In this document: positions 35,349 through 47,784 of the stretch, in pieces
How the letters are laid out: each line of letters begins with the position of its first letter
How positions within the stretch are numbered: position 1 is the first letter of the stretch
Assembly: GCA_024138025.1 (NCBI GenBank)
Contig: JAMXBD010000362.1
Location: 682,001 to 746,000 of the forward strand
From: Combretum micranthum
Taxonomy: Eukaryota; Streptophyta; Magnoliopsida; Myrtales; Combretaceae
Direction: 5' to 3'
Length of the DNA stretch: 64,000 nucleotides
Position numbers and translations under genes: made by a program
Notes under the pieces: generated by a model
Told to the model about the DNA's origin: nothing
The model's input: only the letters and a program-made list of their open reading frames with translations
Database searches by the model: none

Positions 35349-37405
35349 CCCTATTCTTCCTTCATGCTTTCATACATTCATTCTACATAACAAAACTCTA
35401 CCAAAACTTCCTCTCAAAACCTCTTTCCAACCATTTCCTCTCAAAACACTCTCTACCAATTTCTACTCTTCAAGAAAAGTAACAAATACACACTACTCAT
35501 TCATCTCTTTTCAAATCCTCCATTAAACCTTAGGTAAAATCTTACCTATATTTCTTTATCATGTTCATACAACTTAGCATGAGTTTAGTGTATGTTTTTT
35601 AGACTCATAAGAGTTAAAGAAGCAACAATATGTTTATGTTTTGTTCTTGTTCATATTCCTATTTTACATTATGTTATTATGTTGTTGTTATTATTGTTAT
35701 TATTATTCTTGCTCTAATCTAACTTATATATAGTATTATGTATATTATGTATATATTTCTTTAGAGTATAAGCGCACTTTTATTTATTTATTTCATACTT
35801 TACAATTTATTTATTATAATTCATGCAATTTTTAAGACTAGTCTTTCTAGTCTTAGACTTATCCATATCAAGTCAAAACAATTTTCTTTCTTTTCTTTTC
35901 TTTTCTTTTGGGACTAGTCTATTCTTAGTCCCGGGTCGCCTTGATGAAGCTAAAGCTCCCAATACATGATCGAGATACCTTGATGAAGCTAAGGTTCACA
36001 ATGCTTGACTATTTTATTATATTTATTTACTTACAAGTATTTCTTTCTATCTTATTATGTATTATCTTTACTTTTACATTGCTACATAATCATATTCATG
36101 TATGATTATAATGTTGTTGTCTTAAGTAAAAATAAAAATGGGTTCTTTCTTAAACAAGGAAAAGTGAACTAGATTTCTCAACAAAGAAGTCTAAATATTG
36201 TTTTTAATAAATTTTTTTCAAAAGCTTAAGTAAGTTAATCATAAGTTTTAAAGTATTAGTGCCCAAGATTTTTTCAAATGAAAGGAACTCATTTCTTTTA
36301 TAAATCAAAACTAAATACTCCATAAAGATAGAATTTTTAGCCTTGAACTTAAGATAATAACTCAACCATATCTTTTATAAGACTTAAATAGATTCATATA
36401 GACTTTGAAAATCACATACTAAGAAAGATTTTTTCAAAACTTAAATTTATAATTATATCTCTTTTCAAATTAAAATGAAATTTTTTTGCTAAGTTCTAAT
36501 GTTAACAATTCTTTATTAGAAAGCTTTTTCTTATAAACTTGTCTAAAGGAATTATTCTACCTTGACAAATATTGAGGATGAAACAAGTTTCCAAATCAAG
36601 GTAAAATCAACTCACTATTTTAGAAACCGACTAAGAAAAATAAAATTTGCCAAGCAAGTAAAGTTTAAAAGGTAAACTTATTTTCTAAAGAAGAAAAAGG
36701 ATAAAAAATGAGAGGAAAACATACAATATTTGACCACACCAAAAACTTAAGGAATATTTGAAAAGTTATTTTTCAATCACTAAAATAAATTAGTAGATAA
36801 CTTAAAGAACCAAATTTTTGAAAATTAATTTACTTTTGAAAAGATAGGAAATTGAATTATAATAGGAAAAACACTCACTCATAACAACTCAAATATGTTT
36901 TTGTTTTCCTTCTAACAATTCCAAAAGGATAAATTTTCAACAATTTTATCTTTTAAAACCCTTAAAGACAAATTGTTTATGAAATATCAATAATTGAGAC
37001 AACACTACAAAAATCATGCATACAATATGAGTGTATATGTATATTTAAAGGATTTTTCTACTATAAATATATATATATCCATATATTTTGCTTAAGGATT
37101 TTTGAATAAAGTGAAGTTTGGAAAAATCATATTTTGTGAACTATAAATTCGTAACTATTCTGTACCGGAGTATTTTCTAACCCAAATGGCCTTTTATGAA
37201 AAAAAAAACCTTAGAAATGGTTAGATCTTTTCGAGTAGGCAGAAAACGGTATTATTTGTGCAATTCCGAGTTAAAATGACCAAGTTATGACCATTGTAAG
37301 TTGGAATTACCTTCTATACGCATTTTAATGATCTTATGACATAGTTTTTGGTAAGTACCATAGAATCAACAAGAAATACTCATTATGGGTATTCTTCTTG
37401 ATTAG

Positions 37406-37502
37406 GTAATCCCGAGGAGGAGTATTCATATCCGGAGGATTATTTTGATTAGTGGATTTATCGATCGACTCATCCGTAAGAAAGATATATCCTCATGGCT
37501 GA
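37406..37502 (+). other. Exon-like conserved block in the LTR leader
   Basis: 97 bp bordered by TTCTTCTTGATTAG on the left and GTGAGTTCATTTCC on the right. In the shared phase it encodes NPEEEYSYPEDYFD then a stop. The length is identical in the block at 58275-58371. Confidence 0.5.
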
Positions 37503-38454
37503 GTGAGTTCATTTCCTACCTTTTACCTACTTGGCTGTGCTTGTAGCTAGAGGCACTAGAAGTAGGAAAATATGAAAATGAATTATGTATGATAATATTG
37601 GTTGAAAGAATGCTAAGCATACCGTGACATAAATCATTGTTAATTAACTTGTGTTTTACTATTATTATGTTGGAGTGTGTGCGAATTTTGTGATCACCTT
37701 TAAATTACTCTAATAATATATTATGAGTTATATTAACTGATTCATGCATATCACATAGTTAGTTTCATCTCATGAGCTACTGTACTCAATGGGACAAGAG
37801 TATAGTAGCCGAGTTTGTAGTAGCCATAAATCTACAAGCGATTAGGAGCCTGAAAGAACTATTTCAAGATGGGCGAGTAGGTGCCTGAAATAAACTATAT
37901 AAGTTGGATTTTAAGATGGGTTTTAAAGAGCTTGAAACACCTAACCTTGAATGGAGAGGTAAATCCATTCAAACATATGATTCCAGTAGATCATATGTAT
38001 TGTTTGATCACTTGCTTGATGCATTCATATGCTTGTTTAATAACTTGTTTGAAATTATTTATACAAGTACATTGATTCAGGAATATTATCACTAAGCTAG
38101 TTATGCTTATACTCTAATAGACCTTTGTTGTAACAAGACTATATCTTTTATGCCCGAAGACTTCATATACTCGAGTGGGATTATGTTTTGGAAAAGCTTC
38201 TGGAAATCATTTGAAGATCTTAGGTTAAATATCCTTTAATATCTTTTGGTGTTAGTATTGTTTCCTTGTGTGAAAGACTAAGACGATATTATGATTATTT
38301 AGAGATTTATAGGGGAAAAGCTCCTAAGATGATGTAAGGATTATATTCGTATAATGTTGAAATGAGATGGTTATCTAGAATTCTTGTATGATGTATTTAC
38401 TATCTCGAACTATACATCCCACCGGTGACTCCTATTGTTTTGATAGACGCCTTA

Positions 38455-38516
38455 CATACGGTGTTGAAACTTTTGCATGACTTCAGGAAGTCATTCTTAA
38501 GTTTTAATACCGTATG
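38455..38516 (+). other. Terminal hairpin of the solo LTR
   Basis: CATACGGT pairs with ACCGTATG, GTTGAAACTT with AAGTTTTAAT (two wobbles), and ATGACTTC with GAAGTCAT around a tiny loop. The stem is about 28 bp with a short mismatch zone, ending about 40 bp before the LTR terminus. Confidence 0.75.
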
Positions 38517-39466
38517 TGGCGGACTACCATGTTAAAGATATCCTTTAGGGCGTGACAGAAAAACTTAGAAGAACATTATGAACAAGAAAATGCTAAGCTA
38601 AGGTTAATTCTAAATATATACATACGTTTTCAAGGAAAATTAATGAGATAATTTATTAATGCAAGAAGGAGCTTAGGATTTGCTTCACTAAGTCCTTATT
38701 GTATGATTTCTTAACAAACTCAACGAGTTGTTTGCTGGGTATATTTGTAATATTGGATTCACTAAGGTAAGCTGAAGGGTCTCTTATGGTCAGAATCTCT
38801 AAATCTAGATTAGATCACCAGAATCTCTTCACAAGCTATCAGCAACTTAGATCTACATAAAAATTAATATTCCTTCTATTAAAGCCCATTTTAATGAATT
38901 TAAAATTAAGTGATAGAGTGTTTCACCATTCCTATCTCTAGGTGAATATGAAAAACTTCATTGGCATCTTAGATCTATTCAAAAAAATGATTTATCAATC
39001 TATTAAGTTGAAAACGAGCATGAATCTATATGGTATGCTCACACAAACTCATGAATTTAGGTTTGAGTAACTAATTATAAGTACCTAGACAATGTTTAAT
39101 TAAAACACGTTGAAATCACAAGAATCTAGTCTTGGATTCACAAACACTAAGTTAAAATGATTATTTTTCCATTGATATGAACATTAAACATAGATTCAAG
39201 AGAAATAATATGAAATTAAATATGAATATTACCAATTAACCACAAATGTCTTGTAAGAACAAACATCAGGTTAAATATGAATTTATCTAAAAACCTTGAA
39301 TTTGTTGTGAAAGAAGAATTTCTAAACTTGAAATTCTCTGTCTACTCTATTTTATGTCATGAACTTGTTACATATGGTATAATACAATTACAATGCTTGT
39401 GCACATTTATTTATAGGTATCAAGGTACAAAAAATGTAAAGAATTTATTCGCTGATATGACAGATT

Positions 39467-40595
39467 CTTTTTAACGAAATTCGTACATATCCTCACATGC
39501 ATATGCAGGGCAACGTATTCATGACAACAAGGACATGGTCACTTATCACAGCTTGGATCACGGGCTCGATAGTTGGCCGATATAGAAGTAGTGTCCTTTC
39601 ATCAGAGGTGCGATTTATTCTCAGTTCGTATCGTTGTTTGCGACTCTAAACACGATTTGCACTTTTGACTTGTTTCTTTGCCATCAGTTCATTCTTTAAA
39701 GGAGCAGTTAAATAGTAGGATTTGGGTAATTATTTATATTTTGTGATCCTCCTTGGAACAACATGTGTGTTTGATGCTATACTATAAAAATCGATAACTA
39801 TCCTTGTCTAATTGATCATTGAGTAGTGTTAAGGATAGGGATTTTAATTGAGTGAAATGATCTTATCATTCTATATTAGTATATTAAATATAGGTTCATT
39901 AAACACGATATGATCAAATCACAAGAAATGAAAAATTTAATAAAGTTGAATAAATATAAGGCTACGTAGAAACTATAGGGATCTCAAGTCTATCTATGAG
40001 AATTTACATTATACTCATAAACAAAGGATTAACAATTAAGGAACAATAAAACATGCAATAAAACTCCCTTACAATTCTTGTTCCGAGTGCAATTGCTTTT
40101 CTTCTAAGAGTCTCTTTAACAATTCTTATTCTTTTCTTCTCTTTTGGCCCCTCTTTATGTTACAAATATTATGTCTTTTTTCCTTTGTTTAGATTGGAAA
40201 TATTATCTCTTGCCCATCCTAGGAAGAATATGTGACCATTTATAGGCTGGGGCATCATTAGGGTTACATAAAAATATATTGTATAACTTCTCAAAAAGAG
40301 CAGAACTGTGAATACAACCATGTTGTTACCCATGTTTCTCATGAGAAACTACTAATAAGATTTAATCTTTAATTAATTAAAGGAAAATAATTCAATTTTT
40401 ATTACATCTTCAAATAGCTCAAATTACCTCCAAAACTTGATTAAATATCTTCAATTCTTCAATCATTCCATTTTTCCCTAAAATAAAAATAATATGAAAT
40501 TATTCCATAAAATCACATAAAACACTCTTAAATTATATAAAACCAAAATAATTTGTCTTCTATAAAATTGATTTAAAACCGACTCATTAAATTTT
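39467..40595 (-). repeat. Probable Athila/Tat-type LTR
   Basis: On the minus strand an AAGTGTGGCAAAATTTAATG junction near 40588-40606 resembles a PPT followed by an LTR start. A CCTATAAATGG TATA-like box lies at about 40236-40246. The far end merges with the repeat copy above without a visible boundary. The 40431-40595 part is repeated at 41383-41545. Confidence 0.45.
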
Positions 40596-41382
40596 GCCAC
40601 ACTTAAACCTTTACTTTACTTGAACTTGTTAAGGACATAATACAATTTAAATTTGTTATGGATTTATCTTTGCATTGCACATTAGGGTAAAATATACTAG
40701 TCTATATCTCCCATTGTAACACAAATTATATTACTTTCCTTCAAAACATAATTTCATTCAATCATTTTTCACATGCCATTAGAACTCTTGTATGCAATTT
40801 ACATATACTGATTCAGTATGCTAGAGTTCAAAAATTGATCCATGTATACCAAAGTTAACATCCACTAGCATACCCAAAACTAGTAGTAACACACTAACTA
40901 AGTGGACAAAACTAGTGTACTTAAAACCTAGGGTAACACACTATCTAAAAGGACTTATCAATATCTTGTACACTTAACTCATAAATATATAATTCCTTTT
41001 CCAATTTTTCTTTATTTTTTTCACCATATATAATAATAAGTAGTAAATGCATATTATTCACTTCCCTAAATTTGCTCCCTTTAATTCCAACACGAGACAT
41101 TTCTTTATTCAATAAATTAAAAAATTGTTTCATTGGTCAGTAAATCCTAAACCAAATGATTTTAGGCTACTAGATTTTAAATTACCCTTTTGAACTTCTA
41201 CTACTTCAATCAATTATTCAATTAAGTTTTCTTGGACTTTTCTTGACCCTTGTAGTGAGATTTCAATCGATGTTCCTAGACTCGTCGTCAAAGTTAATAG
41301 GTGTTACCCTCTCAAAAAGGGCACCCCACGGGCTTAATTACTTGAGTCAATGAGGCTCACTTTTAAACTAGATAGTTTAATA
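40596..41382. other. Probable internal 3' region of the same Athila/Tat-like element
   Basis: Non-coding. Contains a GTGTTACCCTCTCAAAAAGG segment followed by GCACC (about 41303-41328). Lies between two copies of an LTR-start segment on the minus strand. No pol domain visible. Confidence 0.35.
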
Positions 41383-41545
41383 AAACCTGATTAAATATTT
41401 TCAGTTCTTCTATAATCCCATTTATTCCCTCAAATAAAAATAATATGAAATTATAACTTAATTATCACATAAAAAACCCTTAAATATTATAAAGTTGTAT
41501 AATTTATCTTCTATAAAATAAATACAAAAGTGACTAATGAATTAC
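41383..41545 (-). repeat. Second copy of an LTR-start segment
   Basis: About 165 bp (CTGATTAAATATTTTCAGTT... AAAAATAATATGAAATTA... TATCTTCTATAAAATAAAT) matching 40431-40595 in order with scattered changes. It is a truncated partner LTR or an older insertion. Confidence 0.6.
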
Positions 41546-42746
41546 AAATCGAGCTTAAAAAGTTCATAAGTTTTTTTACTTGTATTAAATTTAAAAGATA
41601 AATATACAAAATAAATAATTATATGAATGAACAAATGAATGGATATGAATTAAATTTAATTTTTAAATTATATTCATAATATATATGGAATAGAAAACTT
41701 ATGAGCTTGTTTACAAGCCTACTCATGGACCTAAACGATTTAACTCATGAAACAACCTGTGAGCCTTGGCAAGTGCTTCAGCTTGGGTTATTTAGATAAA
41801 TGAACTATATTTTGAGTTCATACTCGACTTATTTACTAATTGAGTTCGAATAGAGCTGAGCTCAAATAGCCTATGGATAGCTCGATTTTTTTGCAGCCCT
41901 AGAAATGTATGACATATATTTTTTCACTTGATGCTTATGACAAATGGAGGACACAAAGCAATTTTTTATTAGTTCACTAGGGTGTCAATTTTCTTTTCTT
42001 TTTTTTTAAACATTTTTTTATGATATTTGTTTTTTATATTATGAATTTTTATCTAATGAATTAATTTATCTTTTTTTTAATTATTATGGATCAATAAAAA
42101 ATAGCCACATGTTTCTTATCTATTATTAAAACAAAATAAATAAACACTTATATTCATCAAAATTTAAAACTGTTGATAGGCTATTTTTGCAATGGATGCC
42201 CATAGTGACCTGTTTGACTTTAGGTTAAGCTCTTTAGTTTCAACCCGACACAATTCAAAGACTTAAACTAACCTCATAGAGCTGGACCATGCTGTCTTAT
42301 TGGTAACAACTTGGCCACTTCTTGCATGTTGTTGTATAAGCTTCCTTATTACCTTGATATGAACTATGACCTAACTTGTTGAAGTTGACTTCCACTGAGT
42401 AATTGGTGGATGTGTCAACTATTTTCAACTTGCAAAGTGATGATCTTGGAAATCAACATTAATGGGGAGATTGTCTTTCTATAATACATGTATGTGTTTT
42501 CTAAATATATGAAGGTATACCCATCGTTAATATTGATCCACTGTCCTATTTGGCTGATAGCTTTAACACTATACATAAACATCACCATCCTCTAGTATGA
42601 ATATCTATACATTCTTAATATTATATTGCTACTTTGTTGAATTCTGTCCACAACTTACTCATTTAAGCATCGAAATAGCAATACTAATCGAACCTCTAGC
42701 ATGTGTTGACCTTAATTTGTTTTGTAAGTCTAGCTTGATCAAGGAC
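41546..42746. other. Intergenic stretch, nothing recognised
   Basis: AT-rich; includes T-runs near 42000-42075. No supported gene or element. Confidence 0.45.
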
Positions 42747-42749
42747 TAA

Positions 42750-43089
42750 TGCCATGTTTGGTACGTAGGAATTATTCGGAATAAGAATAAAATTGAAATG
42801 GGAGGTGCAATGACAAGTCCATTCTTTTATTGGATACATCATGGAATGTCCCCAATAGTTAATGTGAATAATAAATAAGTAAGATGATGAAAATGTAATT
42901 TAATATTAAGCATTTATGCGAAAAGAATGGGATTGTGATTCAGCCTTTGAATTCACCATTACAGTCGGAATCACTGATTCTCGAGAATGGTGATTCTGAC
43001 TTTTAAAAATGCAACTAAACACAAGAATAAAAATAAAACTTAGAATCATGATTTCATTTCAGGTTCATTCCTACATATCAAATGGGACA
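42750..43089. mobile_element. Tourist/Harbinger-like MITE
   Basis: 340 bp flanked by TAA on both sides (42747-42749 and 43090-43092). The terminal inverted repeats are imperfect: TGCCATGTTTGGTACGTAGG at the left and, reverse-complemented, TGTCCCATTTGATATGTAGG at the right, both followed by AAT. The TAA duplication and the GTTTGGTA-type terminus fit PIF/Harbinger-derived MITEs. No transposase. Confidence 0.75.
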
Positions 43090-43092
43090 TAA

Positions 43093-44421
43093 GTTCTCCC
43101 ATACTTTATTGGTAGATTTCATGTCAGAACAATAACAAAATTCACTATTTAAAATAAAAATACTAAAACACAATTCATATTTGTATTATTTTTTTTAAAT
43201 ATGATTAGAATTTTTTTTTTCCGATTGAGTCCCATGGTTGTTTAGATATGTTTAAAAATGGATCAAACCATTTTTAAGTCCCCATTGAACACTTGAATAC
43301 ACTTGTGCATATTTTATATCACAAGTAAGACTAAGTAATAAAAAAAGTACTTACCTGTTATTTGTGAATTAGTATTGCTTTATCTCCAACAACTCTCTTT
43401 GTATGATGACGGAGACGTAAATAATTAATAACTATAGGTTTTGGTTAGGTTATCAAACTAACCAATTCGCTATGCTTGGTCCACAAGCCATCCCCATATA
43501 CTCGACAACTTTAAAATTCGTGAATGGAGAGACTTTCAAAGCAGCCAATAAAATTCCTGCCCACGGACCATCAAGATCTACTTATATGGTTATAATATCA
43601 AAATGTATGGACATAGGGCTTTTTTTCCTCCGTCCTGTTTCTTTAGCAGAAATATATATTGTTTTTCTAATTAATAGTACAATTTTTAAAGGAAAAATCT
43701 AAATTAGTCTATCAGTAAACCAGTCTACAAGCACAGTTATACCTGTTTTATAAAATTAGATAGACATCCTATGGGTATAGGTTGGGTCCGAGTCCGGGTT
43801 CATTTTTTAAGGACTCATAACTGCCTCGAGTGATAGGCAGGATGGTTCGGACCCTGGACCCATCAGTTTAATGGGGTGGATTCTATAGTTAGGACTTGGT
43901 AATTTATTTTTAATTTTCATTTCATTAAAATTGAAAAGAATGGGAAAGAAAAAGTAACGGACCATGTCAATTTCTATGCATATGGAAACTCGTGGACATC
44001 GCAAATCATGCTGGATTTTTATTTTTAAATAGTTTAGACCCTTGAGGACCCACCAACCACAATCCTCTAGGTGGGTTTGGCTTGCCTTCTCATTACTAGG
44101 TTGGGTTAGGCTTCGGTTCAGACTCGTCTTGAAAAGATATCTAAAATTAGATATCTGTCAATCCTTAAAAGGTTAGACTTATCTATTATTTACTTAATTT
44201 ATTATTGAGAAAGAACCAATTTTATTTTCTTTTATACTTTCATTTTTCAATCACCATCTTTGTCAAATTACAAAACAAAAATAAAAACAGGAAAGATAAT
44301 TTTTAAAATGTTAACCTTTTAAAATAGATGCCAATATGACAATCCAAAACAGAAAATGGTTTTAGCGGTAATGGGATTACTGTCTTTAACTCACCCTTGC
44401 AACTACCAACCACAAAGGGGC
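43093..44421. other. Intergenic stretch, nothing firm
   Basis: A GC-richer patch at about 43780-44110 has repeated GGGTCC/GGACCC-type words (GGGTCCGAGTCCGGG, GGACCCTGGACCC). Frames at 43472-43702 and 43807-44004 have no recognisable domain. Confidence 0.4.
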
Positions 44422-44447
44422 GGGGGGGGGGGGGGGGGGGGGGGGGG
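44422..44447 (+). repeat. Homopolymer of 26 G
   Basis: Directly preceded by GGGGC and followed by AGAAGGAGATGAGGGGG, so a purine-rich G tract of about 50 bp on this strand. Long G runs are rare in plant DNA. Confidence 0.95.
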
Positions 44448-46688
44448 AGAAGGAGATGAGGGGGTGGAAACAAAATTCTAAGTTATGGTGGTGGGGACAG
44501 GCTTAGACCCCCATACAGGCAGTGGTTGATCATGCGTACACTTTTAAAAAGCTCTTTTATCATTTACTTCCTGTATAAATCTTCATATTTACATCCAAAT
44601 ATCATTTAGTGGGGCTGAAATGCACCATGAATGTGCGGCCATGGAATATGCGCGTGTCATTTATCCAAATAATGATTCCACATGCCCCGAAACCTTGCCA
44701 AGAATTTGCTGGCTTATGTGGTTGCTTCCGATCCAATTAAGAAGCCTGGATTTCATGGAACATTCCTGGCTCGGATCGAATGTTGTCCATAGTTATATAC
44801 CTCTATTTAAATTATTTGTTTTTCATCTATATCTTATCCTTATTTGATTTGCATTTATATCTTATTTGTATTTTATTTGTTTGGTCTGTTTATGAATAAC
44901 AATATCTATTTTTTATCTATGTCTGTTTCTTAACAAATTTTGTTTGAAAATTGGAAAAAGTACAATGTACACAAGTTTCAACACAATTTGTACTAAGAGA
45001 TTGTGTTGGGAACAAAAACGAATTTTTCCCCATAGTACACAAACCGGTACATGATTTTCCTAAAGGTTACGTTCGATAAAATTGTGCATTCTATGTTGAA
45101 CACGAGCAATGAACACAACTTGTGTTTGGAGTCATGTCGAAAGTGAGTTTTCAAAGAAAATCTTTGTTATGTGGAGTAAATGGTCGGAATGCACGACTGC
45201 GTAGGGCATTTGTTTTGAATTGATTTTGAAATCTATTATATAAGCTGTTTCCAATTTTGGAGATTTGATTAAGATATAATTTGAGCCGAATATTAGAGAC
45301 ATAAAAAGTGTTTTTCTAGAAGAAGAAAGAAGGAGATTGGAGAAGGTTTTAGTTTATCTTATAAATAAGTGACTCTATTCTATTGTTTAAATTATTAAAA
45401 AGAACTTAGGTATAAAGAGAGTATGTGCAGGCCAAGTCAAAATCATAAGAGTTTGCTGGAGATTACAAGATTCAATAAGAAATAGGGTATTATTTATGAA
45501 TTCTTTCTATTATTCTTGTATTTATGTTTTTATTGTTAGATTTATGGGCGAGTATATTTTTTTCTTAGGCTTTAAAAAACCATAATCCTAATATGTAACT
45601 AAGATTGTTTTAACTCAATGATAATTTAGTTTTTTGAATTCATTTATGCTTTCATTTATTAGTTTTTTGAACTAATATAGCTGGCATATTGATTCATGTT
45701 TTATTTCATATAAGTAGATTGAGAAATCACTTTTTGGAATAGATCTGTATAAACAAAAAGATTTGCATGCATTCATAGAGATAGGATGATATAAATCTTT
45801 TATATTAGATTAAGGCTTATGAGTGGTTGAGATCTAATGGTGCATCCTTTATATGTTAATGCAACTTTTGGTGACTATAGGCTAGATTCTAGTTGATAAA
45901 TCTAGAGTTAGGGATCAGTAATCTCCAAAGAGAAATTAATCTAGTTAAGGAATTATGTAGTTCAAGAACTAATTTATCAATTGAATCTTAATTTGATGAA
46001 AGTTCCATTCTAGGGTTAGTAATAATTCAATGTTGATGTAGTCCTATAATTTGTTATATTTTAAAAAGAAATCTTGATTTGGCCTATAGTTTTATTATGA
46101 TAAAAAATTAGTCTACAACAAACCTATATTACAACATAGTATACTACGTACAAACAGACATTTTTAACAAAAATATAACAAAACTTATGAAACAAAAATA
46201 GGTATGATATACAACAACAAAAAAATAGAGAAAAAGCATTTTCAACAAAAGAATTAAAGAATTAAGCTAAACTAAGATAAAAAGAACTAAAAACTAAGCA
46301 AACTTGTACAAAAAACAAATGCATCTATTTAAAAGAAAAAGAAAAACTAGCTAAACATAATTACAACTAGGTACAAGATTATTTACAAAATAGGCTATAT
46401 ACAGATATATAAACGTGTACAAAACACTAGGTTAATAATATATATATATATATATAGAACAAAATATTTATAGAAAAACAAAACAAAACTCAGAACAAGA
46501 ACATTTATAGAAAGACTAAAAACAAAAGTAGTATTTATAGAAAATAAAAACATAATTAAAAAGCAAAAACTATTCACACTATTCATAAGGTTAGTGACTA
46601 GTCAAATAGATTTCAAACTTTCAGGTAGTACTTCATTGAGCTTTAAATAATTGAATCAAATGCCAATCCCTAGCAATGGTAACAGAAA
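44448..46688. other. Intergenic stretch with possible LTR-like promoter motif
   Basis: No gene; the frame at 44620-44847 matches nothing I know. A CTTATAAATAAGTGACTC motif near 45358 could be a plus-strand TATA box of a decayed LTR. A (TA)n run lies at about 46438-46456. Confidence 0.4.
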
Positions 46689-47784
46689 TGACTTGGTTTG
46701 TTGGGTCCAATGTGAAACACAAAGTTAGGTATTTAAAAATTTATAAAGACTGCTTCTGTTGAACTTTGGTCGCACAACTGCCATGTAGGTAAACACACTT
46801 ACTGAAGTAACATAGAAAGTATTAAGTCATATTTGTTGGGGATCATTAGCATATACCGTACTCACTCTTAATCTATTATCCAACCACGTAAAAACTTAAA
46901 AGAGCAATATGAATCAGAAAATGATAAGCTAAGGTTAATTCTAAATATACACACACATTTTTAAGGTAAATTTATGAGATGAGTCTATTAATGCAAGAAA
47001 GAGCCTACGATTTGCTTCAGCAAGTCCTTATCATGTGATTTCTCAACAAACTCAACGAGTTGTTTGTTCGGTACACTTATGCTATTGGATTCACAAAGGT
47101 AAGCTAAAGCCTCTCTCAAGTTTAGAAACTTTAGATCAAAATCAAACCACCGGAATCTCTTCATATACTATCAAAAACCTAGATCCACATAAAGACTAAA
47201 AATCTTTTGATTGAAACCCATTTTAATGAATTTAAAATCATGTAATAGAAAGTTTCACCATCCTTATCTGTAGTGATTATGAGAAACTTTATTAGCAGTC
47301 TAGATCTATTCACAAAAAATGATTTCTCAATCTATTAAGTTTAAATAAAAAATGAATCTATATGGTGCACTCACATAAACTCATGAATTTAGCTTCGAGC
47401 TACTAATTATAAGTACCTAGATAATATTCGATTAAGACGCATTGAAATCACATGCATCAGGTCTTGGATTCTCAAACCTTAAGTTAAAATGATTGTTTGT
47501 CCATAGATATGAATATTAAACATAGATTCAAGAGAAATAATTTGAAATTAAAGATAAATATTACAGATTAAGCACAAAAGTCTTGCATAAACAAATGTTG
47601 GGTTAAATATGAATTACTAAGAAAACTTGAATTTCTTGTGAAAAAAGAGTTTCTCTCACTACTCTATTCTATGTCAGGAATTTATTACATATGATACAAT
47701 ATAATTACAATGTCTATGTATGTTTATTTAGAGGTGTCAGGGAACAAAAAACGTGAAAATGTTATTCACTGATGTAGCAGATTA
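46689..47784 (-). repeat. LTR-like repeat, copy 2 (uninterrupted site)
   Basis: About 1.1 kb matching 34226-34437 plus 38563-39466. At 46885-46900 it reads CACGTAAAAACTTAAAAGAG, where copy 1 carries GAAAA, the 4,120-bp solo LTR and GAAAA again. It therefore shows the pre-insertion arrangement. Its other end is cut by the LTR fragment starting at 47785. The TATA box at the position matching 39408 is degraded. Confidence 0.75.

Larger units (their letters stand above)
34438..38557 (+). repeat. Solo gypsy LTR, 4,120 bp
   Basis: TGTAAACACCCG... to ...GGGCGTGACA, flanked by perfect 5-bp duplication GAAAA (34433-34437 and 38558-38562). Same length as, and closely similar to, the LTR at 55342-59461. 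Landmarks: TATAAATA at 35341-35348, donor-like TTAG|GTAAA at 35534, palindrome AAGACTAGTCTT at 35834-35845, invariant block at about 37210-37308, exon-like block at 37406-37502, terminal hairpin at 38455-38516. There is no internal region on either side. Reading frames inside it (for example 35013-35526 and 37881-38095) are by-products. Confidence 0.95.
34226..39466 (-). repeat. LTR-like repeat, copy 1, split by a solo LTR
   Basis: 34226-34437 plus 38563-39466 together match 46689-47784 (about 1.1 kb) over their whole length. Features read on the minus strand: a TATAAATA box (39408-39415 as TATTTATA), and near the far end a GATCCCTAAGGAATACAACC segment, then GTAGGTACACTTGC. This resembles the end of Athila/Tat-type LTRs, so it is probably a minus-strand gypsy LTR. 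Its left edge lies right against the SIRE gag remnant; no clear target duplication was found. Confidence 0.7.

Noticed and set aside
35013..35526. Frames of 61 and 88 codons with hydrophobic segments
   Set aside because: They lie in the TATA/leader part of a solo LTR; the equivalents at 55941-56430 differ in frame and length, so they reflect pyrimidine-rich leader composition.
43780..44110. GC-richer GGGTCC/GGACCC patch as a defined transposon
   Set aside because: No terminal repeats or target duplication found; left as unexplained sequence.
44620..44847. 75-codon plus-strand frame as a possible small gene
   Set aside because: No recognised motif, no splice or promoter support, flanked by repeats and a G homopolymer.
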